A program made the position numbers and the translations under genes. Positions 42,538 to 51,103 of a DNA stretch of 64,000 nt are shown one piece after another (position 1 is the first letter of the stretch; each line of letters opens with the position of its first letter). Origin of the DNA: Arthrobacter sp. efr-133-TYG-118 (GTDB lineage Bacteria; Actinomycetota; Actinomycetes; Actinomycetales; Micrococcaceae); NCBI RefSeq assembly GCF_030209755.1, contig NZ_JARVRH010000035.1, positions 51,889 to 115,888 of the forward strand, given 5' to 3'. The notes under the pieces are model-generated. The model searched no databases, had not been told where the DNA came from, and was given only the letters and a program-made list of their open reading frames with translations.

Positions 42538-43611
42538 TTACTCGCCCAGGGCATCCAGGCGAGACTGTTCATCCATTTCGATGGCCGATTGGATGACCGG
42601 CTCCAGGTCGCCGTTCATGACTGCGTCGAGGTTGTAGGCCTTGTAGCCGGTGCGGTGGTCGGCAATCCGGTTTTCCGGGAAGTTGTACGTGCGGATGCGC
42701 TCCGAACGGTCCATGGTGCGGATCTGCGACTTGCGTTGGGCCGAGTTCTCGGCGTCGATCTGCTCCTGCTGGTGGGCCAGGATACGGGCACGAAGGACGC
42801 GCATGCCGGCTTCGCGGTTCTGGAGCTGGGACTTTTCGTTCTGCATGGCCACCACGATGCCCGTGGGCAGGTGGGTGATGCGGACTGCCGAGTCCGTGGT
42901 GTTGACGGACTGGCCGCCCGGACCCGAGGACCTGTAGACGTCGATCTTGAGGTCGTTCTGGTTGATTTCGAGTTCTTCGGGCTCATCCACTTCCGGGAGC
43001 ACGAGTACACCGGCCGCGGAAGTGTGGATGCGGCCCTGCGACTCGGTGACGGGAACACGCTGGACGCGGTGCACGCCGCCTTCGAACTTCAAGCGGGCGT
43101 ACACGCCTTCCGCGGGATCGTTCGAGTTGCCCTTGACGGCCATCTGGACGTCCTTGTAGCCGCCCAGATCCGATTCGGTGGCCGAGATGAGCTCGGTCTT
43201 CCAGCCGCGCGACTCCGCATAACGCATGTACATGCGCAGCAGGTCCCCGGCGAAGAGCGCAGCTTCGTCGCCGCCTTCGCCACCCTTGACCTCAAGAATG
43301 ACGTTGCGGGCGTCGTCAGGATCGCGCGGGATCAGCAACCGCCGCAATTTCTCCTGCGCGGCCGGAAGCTTCGCCTCGATTTCGTCTACCTCGGCAGCAA
43401 ATTCGGCGTCCTCGGAAGCCATTTCCTTTGCCGCTTCAAGATCGTCCATGAGCCCGTGCCAACGGTTGTACGCCTCCACGATGCCCTGCAACTGGGCGGA
43501 CCGCCGCCCCAGCTTGCGGGCCAAAGCCTGGTCGGCATAGACAGCAGGATCACTCAACTGCGCCTGGATAGCAGCATGCTCATCAAGCAATCCCTGTACG
43601 GACTCAAACAT
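42538..43611 (-). CDS. prfA: Peptide chain release factor 1
   Basis: The 357-residue factor ends translation at UAA and UAG. It has the PVT tripeptide (187-189) for codon recognition and the GGQ motif (232-234) in SSGPGGQSVNTTD. An AAAGAGG RBS lies upstream. The preceding 177-nt gap to rho contains two long inverted repeats. Confidence 0.98.
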   Translation of the reverse strand: MFESVQGLLDEHAAIQAQLSDPAVYADQALARKLGRRSAQLQGIVEAYNRWHGLMDDLEAAKEMASEDAEFAAEVDEIEAKLPAAQEKLRRLLIPRDPDDARNVILEVKGGEGGDEAALFAGDLLRMYMRYAESRGWKTELISATESDLGGYKDVQMAVKGNSNDPAEGVYARLKFEGGVHRVQRVPVTESQGRIHTSAAGVLVLPEVDEPEELEINQNDLKIDVYRSSGPGGQSVNTTDSAVRITHLPTGIVVAMQNEKSQLQNREAGMRVLRARILAHQQEQIDAENSAQRKSQIRTMDRSERIRTYNFPENRIADHRTGYKAYNLDAVMNGDLEPVIQSAIEMDEQSRLDALGE

Positions 43612-43650
43612 TTCAAAACCTCTTTCGACTTCTACAAGTCTAATAACTGC

Positions 43651-43711
43651 AACGCGGGGTCACTTACGGCCCATTCCGAGGGTCCGGATGGGCCGTATCT
43701 GACCCCGCGTT
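43651..43711. repeat. 27-bp imperfect inverted repeat in the rho-prfA gap
   Basis: Left arm 43651-43677 and right arm 43686-43711 pair over 24-25 positions (AACGCGGGGTCA near each outer end, TACGGCCCAT inside) with an 8-nt loop. The two arms differ by only two substitutions and one base. There is no adjacent T-run. It may be a palindromic dispersed element or a regulatory hairpin. A second, weaker inverted repeat (AGGGGCGGG 43721-43729 with CCCGCCCCT 43773-43781) follows near the rho stop. Confidence 0.9.
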
Positions 43712-43788
43712 ACAACGCGAAGGGGCGGGGGCGGAACATCCGCGCGGCACCAACCGCACGAACGAACCAGCACCCGCCCCTAAAACAG

Positions 43789-45903
43789 CTATTTGTCGTT
43801 ATCCGACTTGGCTCCAAGAGTCGTCTTCTGCACCTGCATGAGGAACTCGACGTTGCTCCCGGTCTCCCGGATCTTGTTGGTCAGGAGTTCAAGGCTCTGC
43901 TGGGTCTCCAGTCCGGAAAGGACGCGGCGCAGCTTCCACATGATCTTGACCTCTTCGGCCGAAAGCAGGTTCTCTTCGCGACGGGTACCCGAAGCGTTGA
44001 CGTCCACGGCCGGGAAGATGCGCTTGTCCGCCAGCTGGCGGGACAGGCGGAGCTCCATGTTGCCCGTGCCCTTGAACTCTTCGAAGATGACTTCGTCCAT
44101 CTTGGAACCGGTCTCCACGAGGGCGGTTGCAAGGATGGTCAGTGAGCCACCGTTTTCGATGTTGCGCGCAGCACCGAAGAAGCGCTTCGGCGGGTAGAGC
44201 GCAGCGGAGTCGACGCCACCGGACAGGATACGGCCCGAGGCCGGCGCTGCCAGGTTGTAGGCGCGGCCCAGGCGGGTCATGGAGTCCAGGAGGACCACCA
44301 CGTCCATGCCCATTTCCACGAGGCGCTTGGCGCGTTCGATGGAAAGCTCGGCAACCGTGGTGTGGTCATCGGCGGGACGGTCGAAGGTCGAGGCAATGAC
44401 CTCGCCCTTGACGGTGCGCTGCATGTCCGTGACTTCTTCGGGACGTTCGTCCACCAGCACCATCATGAGGTGGACCTCAGGGTTGTTGGTGGTGATCGCG
44501 TTCGCGATGGACTGCAGGATGAGCGTCTTGCCGGCCTTGGGCGGGGAGACGATCAGGCCGCGCTGGCCCTTGCCGATCGGGGCCACGAGGTCGATGACGC
44601 GCGGGCCGATCTTCTTGGGGTCCGTTTCGAGGCGCAGGCGCTCGGACGGGTACAGCGGGACGAGCTTGGCGAATTCGACGCGATCCTTGAGCTCTTCGGG
44701 CGTCTTGCCGTTGACCGACGTGACGCGGACGAGCGCGTTGAACTTCTGGCGCGCGGACTGCTGGCTTCGGTCCTCGCCGTCACGCGGGGCGCGGATTGCG
44801 CCGACGACGGCGTCACCCTTGCGCAGGTTGTATTTCTTGACCTGGGCGAGGGACACGTACACGTCGTTTGCACCCGGCAGGTAACCGGAAGTGCGGATGA
44901 ACGCGTAGTTCTCCAGCACATCCAGGATGCCGGCAACCGGCAGAAGGACGTCGTCCTCGGTGACCTCGACGTCGTCGACGTCCGGGCCCTGGCCGCGGCC
45001 GCGGCGGCGCTCGTTGCGGTCGCGGAAGCGGTCGCTGCGGGTGTTTCCATCGCGGTTGTCACGGTTGTCCTGCGGACCCTGACGGTCGTTGCGGTCGCGG
45101 CGGTTGCGACGATTGCGGCGGTTGCCCATGTCATCGCCGTCGTTCGTGTCTTCGCGACGCGTACGGGTGGTGTCGCGGCGTTCGCGCTGGCCGGATTCGC
45201 CGGCCTCAACCGAGGCCTGCTCGCCTTGGCGCGGCTGTGCCTGACGCTGTTCCGTCTGGCGCTGCTCGGGCTGGCGCTGCTCGGGCTGACGCTGCTCTGC
45301 CTGGCGCTGTTCTACGCGGGGCTGTTCTGCCTGGGGCTGCTCGGCAGCGCGGGTCTCACTGGCTTCACCGGTCTCCAGAGGAGCGGCCTCGCCACGACGA
45401 CGGTTCCGCGTGCGCGGCTGGCGGCGTTCGCCGGCGGCCTCGCTTGCTTCGGCAACGGGAGCAGAAGGAACCTCGACGGCGACGGCGGGAGCCTCCGCGG
45501 TTTCCGCCGCGGCAGGAGCGGCAACAACACCATCGCTGGTGGCGCGACGGCTTCGGCCACGGCCACGTGCCCGAGTGCCGTCCTGCGCGGGAGCTTCGGT
45601 GGATGCCGCGGCAGGTGCGGCAGTGGTCTCAGCTTCCGGGGCAGGCGCGGCTTTTGCTGCCACGGCCTTGGCCGCGGCAGGAGCCTTGCTCGTGGTTGCA
45701 CCGGCACGATGGGCCGAGATAGCCGAGACCAAGTCCCCCTTGCGCATCCGGGATCCGCCCGAAATGCCCAGCTGACTGGCGAGAGCCTGGAGCTGCGCGA
45801 GCTTAAGGCCTGCAAGGCCGCTGCTCTTAGCGGTTGCGGCCGTTGATTCAGCTGCAGAAGATGATGTGTCCACAGCTGAAGCCAGCTCAGTGGTTTCTGT
45901 CAC
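43789..45903 (-). CDS. rho: Transcription termination factor Rho, with Arg/Gln-rich insertion
   Basis: The 704-residue hexameric helicase ends transcription. A Rho-N domain (about 28-66) is followed by a 240-residue disordered insertion: Ala/Pro-rich (67-180), Gln/Glu/Arg repeats (188-226; pattern EQRQP) and Arg/Asn/Asp-rich (235-305). The RNA-binding cold-shock domain (about 320-385) has LLPVAGILDVLENYAFIRTSG, and the ATPase has Walker A SPPKAGKT (453-460), the Q-loop region and R-loop. Such insertions are known in high-GC actinobacteria. GGGGGAAGG serves as RBS. It is encoded downstream of a 301-nt leader. Confidence 0.97.
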   Translation of the reverse strand: MTETTELASAVDTSSSAAESTAATAKSSGLAGLKLAQLQALASQLGISGGSRMRKGDLVSAISAHRAGATTSKAPAAAKAVAAKAAPAPEAETTAAPAAASTEAPAQDGTRARGRGRSRRATSDGVVAAPAAAETAEAPAVAVEVPSAPVAEASEAAGERRQPRTRNRRRGEAAPLETGEASETRAAEQPQAEQPRVEQRQAEQRQPEQRQPEQRQTEQRQAQPRQGEQASVEAGESGQRERRDTTRTRREDTNDGDDMGNRRNRRNRRDRNDRQGPQDNRDNRDGNTRSDRFRDRNERRRGRGQGPDVDDVEVTEDDVLLPVAGILDVLENYAFIRTSGYLPGANDVYVSLAQVKKYNLRKGDAVVGAIRAPRDGEDRSQQSARQKFNALVRVTSVNGKTPEELKDRVEFAKLVPLYPSERLRLETDPKKIGPRVIDLVAPIGKGQRGLIVSPPKAGKTLILQSIANAITTNNPEVHLMMVLVDERPEEVTDMQRTVKGEVIASTFDRPADDHTTVAELSIERAKRLVEMGMDVVVLLDSMTRLGRAYNLAAPASGRILSGGVDSAALYPPKRFFGAARNIENGGSLTILATALVETGSKMDEVIFEEFKGTGNMELRLSRQLADKRIFPAVDVNASGTRREENLLSAEEVKIMWKLRRVLSGLETQQSLELLTNKIRETGSNVEFLMQVQKTTLGAKSDNDK

Positions 45904-46204
45904 GAAGGATCCTTCCCCCTCGACGGCGTCCAGACCTAGAGCTGGACGCGATGATTTGTTCTGGACTGCAGTTCAGATCTGCAGCCGTGATTTCGGTCTT
46001 GCCGGTTTAGTTTCAGCAGGGCCGGATACTAATACGTCTTCGATGCTCCGGCGGGCGGGGCGCGGGCTGACGGTTCGGGTAACAGAAATGGTTCTGTGGT
46101 ACCTGCGACAGGCCGATAAGGAGACGACACCGGCAGACTTCGACACAGTAGGAGACGGGAACGGCATTAAGCCGGGATCCAATGTCAGGGAACTGCCCGC
46201 GGTT
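45904..46204 (-). other. Gene-free region upstream of rho
   Basis: These 301 nt between thrB and rho hold no convincing gene. A perfect 6-bp hairpin (GTCCAG with CTGGAC, 45928-45947) lies just upstream of the rho RBS, and CTGCAG palindromes follow. I could not assign a promoter with confidence. A long structured leader would fit self-control by Rho, which is known in other species, but that is inference. Confidence 0.5.
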
Positions 46205-47179
46205 CTACCGCCGGTGCAAGTCCACTCTAGCACCTTCAACGTCCACTGCCAGTGTCATCACGCGCCACGCAACGTCCGGAGTGTTGTCCGCGGTGAACGT
46301 GGTGATCATTTCGGCAATCGCCTCAGCTTCGTCCGCCCCGTTGGCCAACGCCAGAACCGTGGGTCCCGCTCCCGAAACGACAGCCGCATGGCCCGAAGAC
46401 CGCAATGCCTTGATCAGCGCCGCACTTGGCCGCATTGCCTCTGCACGGTAGCTCTGGTGCAGGTAGTCCTCGGTTCCGGGAAGCAGGAAACGGGGGTCGG
46501 CCGTCAATGCGTGGATCAGGAGTGCAGCGCGTCCTGAGTTCATGGCCGCTGCGTGGTGGCCGATGGAGGCGGGCAGCAAACCGCGTGCAGTCTCGGTGGA
46601 CAGTTCGTAGTCAGGCACGGCCACGATCGGGATGACCGACGGGACAACCTCTGCGCGTGTGCTGCTGTACTGCTCGCTGTCCTGCCATGACAGGGCCAGT
46701 CCGCCGAAAATCGCGGGTGCGACGTTGTCCGGATGCCCTTCCATCTCGCTCGTGAGTTGCAGGATCCATTCGCGGTCACGCTGCGCGGATTCGGGCACCA
46801 AGGCGTTGGCCGCGGTCACGGCGGCGACCACTGCCGAGGCCGAGGAGCCAAGTCCGCGGCCGTGCGGGTTGACGTTGACCGCGGTGATCTTGAGACCGCT
46901 GTGCCGGAAACCAAGTCGCTCCAAGGCCGTGTTGAGGGCACGCACGACGAGGTGGCTGGCATCGCGAGGGAGGGTCTCGGCTCCCTCACCGGAGAGCTCG
47001 AACTCGAGCTCTCCGGTGGTGAGCGTTTCGACAGTCAGGGTGTCGTAGATCGACAATGCCAGGCCGAGGCTGTCATAGCCGGGGCCCAGGTTGGCGCTGG
47101 TACCCGGGACCCTGACGGTCAGCTGCTGGCCTGCCGCGACAAGCTTAAGACCGGTCGCGGTGGGCTGCGTGGTTTCCAC
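46205..47179 (-). CDS. thrB: Homoserine kinase
   Basis: The 324-residue GHMP kinase phosphorylates homoserine. Its ATP-binding motif is NPHGRGLGSSASA and the N-terminal VRVPGTSANLGPGYDSLGLAL matches. The GTG at 47179 starts 2 nt after the thrC stop, with the RBS inside thrC. It is the last gene of the hom-thrC-thrB run. Confidence 0.97.
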   Translation of the reverse strand: METTQPTATGLKLVAAGQQLTVRVPGTSANLGPGYDSLGLALSIYDTLTVETLTTGELEFELSGEGAETLPRDASHLVVRALNTALERLGFRHSGLKITAVNVNPHGRGLGSSASAVVAAVTAANALVPESAQRDREWILQLTSEMEGHPDNVAPAIFGGLALSWQDSEQYSSTRAEVVPSVIPIVAVPDYELSTETARGLLPASIGHHAAAMNSGRAALLIHALTADPRFLLPGTEDYLHQSYRAEAMRPSAALIKALRSSGHAAVVSGAGPTVLALANGADEAEAIAEMITTFTADNTPDVAWRVMTLAVDVEGARVDLHRR

Positions 47180-47181
47180 TC

Positions 47182-48288
47182 TTAGTTTTCTTCCAGTCCC
47201 AGTTCGGATGCCACGGTCACGACGTCGTTCGGTACCTTGACCGGCTGGACCTCGCTGCCGTCTTCGGTGCGGAGAGCCCACTGCGGGTCTTTGAGTCCGT
47301 GCCCGGTGACGGTGATGACGATTGTCTTTCCGGTGGGAACCTCGCCTGCTGCGTGCTTCTTGATGAGGCCGGCAACGCCTGCCGCGGAACCGGGTTCCAC
47401 GAAGACGCCTTCCTTGGCGGAGAGCCAGCGGTGGGCATCGAGGATTTCCTCGTCGGTCACGGCGTCGATGAAGCCGCCGGATTCATCACGTGCCGCGATG
47501 GCCGTGTCCCAGGACGCCGGGTTGCCGATACGGATGGCCGTGGCGATCGTATCCGGTTCGGTGATGGGGTGGCCCGCCACGAACGGTGCCGCGCCTGCTG
47601 CCTGGAATCCCCACATGGCCGGCGTCTTGGTGGAGACGGCAGGAAGGGTGCCGGCGGTTGCGGACTCGAAGGGCGCGGAATACTCCTTGTAGCCCTTCCA
47701 GTACGCGCTGATGTTGCCCGCGTTTCCGACCGGCAGGACGTGGATGTCCGGAGCGTCTCCGAGAGCGTCGACGATTTCGAAGGCACCGGTCTTCTGGCCC
47801 TGGATACGCGCCGGGTTGACGGAGTTCACGAGGAACACCGGGTAGGACTCGCCGAGCTTGCGGGCGATGTCCAGGCAGTTGTCGAAGTTGCCGTCAACCT
47901 GCAGGAGCGTGGCACCGTGCGCAATCGCCTGGCTGAGCTTGCCCATGGAGATCTTGCCTTCTGGGACCAAAACGGCACACTTCAGCCCGGCGGCCGTGGC
48001 GTAGGCGGCGGCGGAGGCAGAGGTGTTGCCCGTGGATGCGCAAACAACGGCTTTGGCGCCCGCTTCGACAGCCGCAGTCATGGCCATCGTCATGCCGCGG
48101 TCCTTGAAGGACCCGGTGGGGTTCATGCCCTCCACCTTCAGGTACACAGTGGACCCGGTGAGTTCGGAGAGCTTCTGCGCGTAGACGAGCGGGGTGCCGC
48201 CCTCGCCGAGGGTAATGACCTTCGTGGCTTCCGTTACGGGCAAACGATCAGCATATTCGCGGATTACTCCGCGCCATTGGTGAGCCAC
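47182..48288 (-). CDS. thrC: Threonine synthase
   Basis: The 368-residue PLP enzyme makes threonine from O-phosphohomoserine. Lysine 62 of NPTGSFKDRG binds PLP. The VTGHGLKDPQ glycine motif binds phosphate. The ATG abuts the hom stop. Confidence 0.97.
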   Translation of the reverse strand: MAHQWRGVIREYADRLPVTEATKVITLGEGGTPLVYAQKLSELTGSTVYLKVEGMNPTGSFKDRGMTMAMTAAVEAGAKAVVCASTGNTSASAAAYATAAGLKCAVLVPEGKISMGKLSQAIAHGATLLQVDGNFDNCLDIARKLGESYPVFLVNSVNPARIQGQKTGAFEIVDALGDAPDIHVLPVGNAGNISAYWKGYKEYSAPFESATAGTLPAVSTKTPAMWGFQAAGAAPFVAGHPITEPDTIATAIRIGNPASWDTAIAARDESGGFIDAVTDEEILDAHRWLSAKEGVFVEPGSAAGVAGLIKKHAAGEVPTGKTIVITVTGHGLKDPQWALRTEDGSEVQPVKVPNDVVTVASELGLEEN

Positions 48289-49605
48289 TTAGACCCCTTC
48301 TACCCGCAGGACGGATGTCACAGAATTGATGACGTCCAGGCCCTTGACGGCCTCGACGGTTGCCGCGAGTGCGGCTTCGGATGCGCGGTGGGTGACGATC
48401 TTCAGCTCGGCAGACTCAACCTTCGAGGCGGCGTCGCGGTGGATCGTCTGGCGCATGATTTCAATCGATACGCCGTGCTCGGCGAAGATGTGGGTGATCC
48501 GGGCCAGCACGCCGGCCTGGTCGGCAACGTCGAGGCCGATGTAATAACTCGTGGTCGAGGCATCGATCGACAGCGCGGGCACGTAGCCGGTGGTGGTCTC
48601 GGTACGACCGGGACCACCGAGCACCACCCGGCGTGCCGCCGAGACGAGGTCGCCCAGGACGGCAGACGCCGTCGGAGTTCCGCCGGCGCCCTGGCCGTAG
48701 AACATGAGTTCCCCGGCGTTCTCGGCTTCGATGAAGACTGCGTTGAACGCACCGCGAACGGCCGCAAGCGGGTGTTCGCGAGGCAGGAGGGTGGGGTGGA
48801 CGCGGACTGAAATGCCGCCTTCGCCGTTCGGGTTGTTGATCTTCTCGGCGATGGCGAGCAGCTTGATGACGAAGCCTGCTTCTTTCGCAGCAGCGATATC
48901 CGCTGCGCTGACCTTTGTGATGCCTTCGCAGTAGACGTCTTCGAGGGCGAAGCGCGTGTGGAAGGACAATGACGCGAGGATGGCGGCCTTGGCCGCGGCG
49001 TCAAGGCCTTCGACGTCGGCAGTCGGGTCCGCTTCCGCGTATCCGAGCCGTTGGGCCTCGGCCAGGGCGTCGGCGAACTGCGCACCGGTGCTGTCCATCT
49101 GGTCGAGGATGAAGTTGGTGGTGCCGTTGACGATGCCCAGGACCCGGGTGATGCGGTCGCCGGAGAGGCTGTCGCGGATGGGGCGCAGGATCGGAATGGC
49201 TCCGGCGACGGCGGCCTCATAGGAGAGCTGGACGCCGGCCTTGTCGGCCTCTTCGTAGAGCGTGGGGCCATCCTGTGCAAGGAGCGCCTTGTTGCCGGTC
49301 ACGACGCAAGCGCCATTCTGCATGGCGGTCAGGATGAGCGAACGGGCCGGCTCGATCCCGCCCATGAGCTCGATCACCAGATCGGCGTCCTTGACCAAGG
49401 TATCGGCGTCGGTGGTGAACAGTTCGCGCGGCAGTTCGACGTCGCGCTCTGAATCAATGTTTCGCACGGCGATGCCGGACAGCTGCAACCGTGCGCCGCT
49501 GCGGGCCGCAAGTGCGTCGGCGTCGTCAAGGAGAATCCGCGCTACCTGGGCTCCCACGTTGCCACAGCCCAGCAGGGCCACCTTCAGGGTTCGCACTTCA
49601 GACAT
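48289..49605 (-). CDS. hom: Homoserine dehydrogenase
   Basis: The 438-residue enzyme reduces aspartate semialdehyde to homoserine. It has the NAD(P) motif LLGCGNVGAQVARIL, the GNKALL catalytic-region and the GIVNGTTNFIL block, and a C-terminal ACT domain (about 345-438) for threonine feedback. It overlaps lysA by 8 nt. Confidence 0.97.
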   Translation of the reverse strand: MSEVRTLKVALLGCGNVGAQVARILLDDADALAARSGARLQLSGIAVRNIDSERDVELPRELFTTDADTLVKDADLVIELMGGIEPARSLILTAMQNGACVVTGNKALLAQDGPTLYEEADKAGVQLSYEAAVAGAIPILRPIRDSLSGDRITRVLGIVNGTTNFILDQMDSTGAQFADALAEAQRLGYAEADPTADVEGLDAAAKAAILASLSFHTRFALEDVYCEGITKVSAADIAAAKEAGFVIKLLAIAEKINNPNGEGGISVRVHPTLLPREHPLAAVRGAFNAVFIEAENAGELMFYGQGAGGTPTASAVLGDLVSAARRVVLGGPGRTETTTGYVPALSIDASTTSYYIGLDVADQAGVLARITHIFAEHGVSIEIMRQTIHRDAASKVESAELKIVTHRASEAALAATVEAVKGLDVINSVTSVLRVEGV

Positions 49606-51103
49606 TCGCCACTCCCATGTCGCGGTTCAAGAGATCTTCTTCGGTTTCCCCGCGGACGATCAGCCGGGCGGATCCATTGCGCACAGCGACAACGCCAGGC
49701 CTGGCCAGATAGTTGTAGTTGCTTGAGAGGGCCCAGCAGTAAGCGCCGGTTCCCGGTACAGCGAGCAGATCACCGGCTGCCACGTCTTCGGGCAGATATA
49801 CATCTCTAACAACTATGTCGCCGCTCTCGCAATGTTTGCCCACTACTCGGGACAGTTGCGGGGCGGCGTCCGAGATCCGCGAGGCGAGAATGGCGGAATA
49901 ATCCGCGTCATACAGCACCGGACGGGCGTTGTCGCTCATGCCGCCGTCCACCGACACATACCGGCGCGGGAACGTAACGTTTTCCTTGCCCGCGGCTTCT
50001 GCAGGCGCATCAACGCGAACCGTCTTCAGCGTCCCGACCTCGTACAAGGTGAAGGTGCTGGGGCCGACGATCGCGCGGCCGGGTTCGATCGAAATGCGGG
50101 GCGGGGTGATGCCCAGCTCAGCGCACTTGGAGCGAACGACGGCGGCCATCGCCTGCGCGATTTCGGCGGGCGGGCGGGGGGTGTCCACCGGCGTGTAGGC
50201 AATGCCGTAGCCACCGCCCAGGTCCAGTTCCGGCAGGACGATGGAGTACTTCGCCTGCATCGCGGCGAGGAATCCCAACAGTTTCTCGGCTGCCAGGGCG
50301 AAGCCGTCAGGCTCGAAGATCTGGGAGCCGATGTGGCAATGCAGGCCCAGGAGTTCCACATTGGAGTACGAGGTGGCCGCAGCGACGGCTTCCTCGGCGG
50401 CCGAGAGGCCTGCCGACTCCGTGGTATCCCCGGCCATGGAAAGACCGAATTTTTGGTCCTCGTGGGCCGTGGCGATGAATTCGTGGGTGTGGGCGTGGAC
50501 GCCGGGGGTCAACCGCAGCATCACCTTGGCCGTCTCGCCGCGGCCTGAGGCAATCTTGGCAACCCGCTCAAGCTCGTCGAGGCTGTCCACCACGATGCGT
50601 CCGAGCTTCATGTCCAGTGCCCGGTTGATCTCGGCGTCGGATTTGTTGTTGCCGTGCAGCCCCAGATTGCCGCCGTCGATGCCGGCGCGGGCCGCGACGG
50701 CGAGTTCGCCGCCTGAGCATGTGTCCAGGCGCAGGCCTTCCTCGGCAACCCAGCTGGCCACGGCTGTGCATAAGAAGGACTTTCCGGCGTAGTAGACGTC
50801 AACTCCCCCGCAGATGTCCTCAAAAGCTCTGTCAAAGGCGTCCTTGAAGGAGCGGGCGCGGGCACGGAAATCGCCCTCGCTCATGACGAACAGCGGGCTG
50901 CCGAACTGCGCTTTGAGCTCACTGACGGGAACCCCGTCAATGGCGAGTTCGCCGTCGCCGGTCCGGTGGACATCTTCGGCCCACATCGGCGCGTGTAGCG
51001 CGTTCACGTCCGCCGGCACGGCGAGCCACTCGGGGGCAAGGGGTGAGGCTGTCGCGTTGTCGGGGTTTTGCTGCACGGATTTGGAGTCGTTCACGGGGAT
51101 CAC
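49598..51103 (-). CDS. lysA: Diaminopimelate decarboxylase
   Basis: The 501-residue PLP enzyme makes lysine from meso-diaminopimelate. Lysine 108 (YYAGKSF) binds PLP; the CESGDI catalytic cysteine motif is near the end. GTG at 51103 overlaps argS by 4 nt; GTG at 51094 is possible. A 35-residue N-terminal extension is usual for actinobacteria. Confidence 0.97.
   Translation of the reverse strand: MIPVNDSKSVQQNPDNATASPLAPEWLAVPADVNALHAPMWAEDVHRTGDGELAIDGVPVSELKAQFGSPLFVMSEGDFRARARSFKDAFDRAFEDICGGVDVYYAGKSFLCTAVASWVAEEGLRLDTCSGGELAVAARAGIDGGNLGLHGNNKSDAEINRALDMKLGRIVVDSLDELERVAKIASGRGETAKVMLRLTPGVHAHTHEFIATAHEDQKFGLSMAGDTTESAGLSAAEEAVAAATSYSNVELLGLHCHIGSQIFEPDGFALAAEKLLGFLAAMQAKYSIVLPELDLGGGYGIAYTPVDTPRPPAEIAQAMAAVVRSKCAELGITPPRISIEPGRAIVGPSTFTLYEVGTLKTVRVDAPAEAAGKENVTFPRRYVSVDGGMSDNARPVLYDADYSAILASRISDAAPQLSRVVGKHCESGDIVVRDVYLPEDVAAGDLLAVPGTGAYCWALSSNYNYLARPGVVAVRNGSARLIVRGETEEDLLNRDMGVANV

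Noticed and set aside
41713..44145. Plus-strand 810-codon open frame
   Set aside because: Spans antisense to prmC, prfA and the rho end, which are certain genes.
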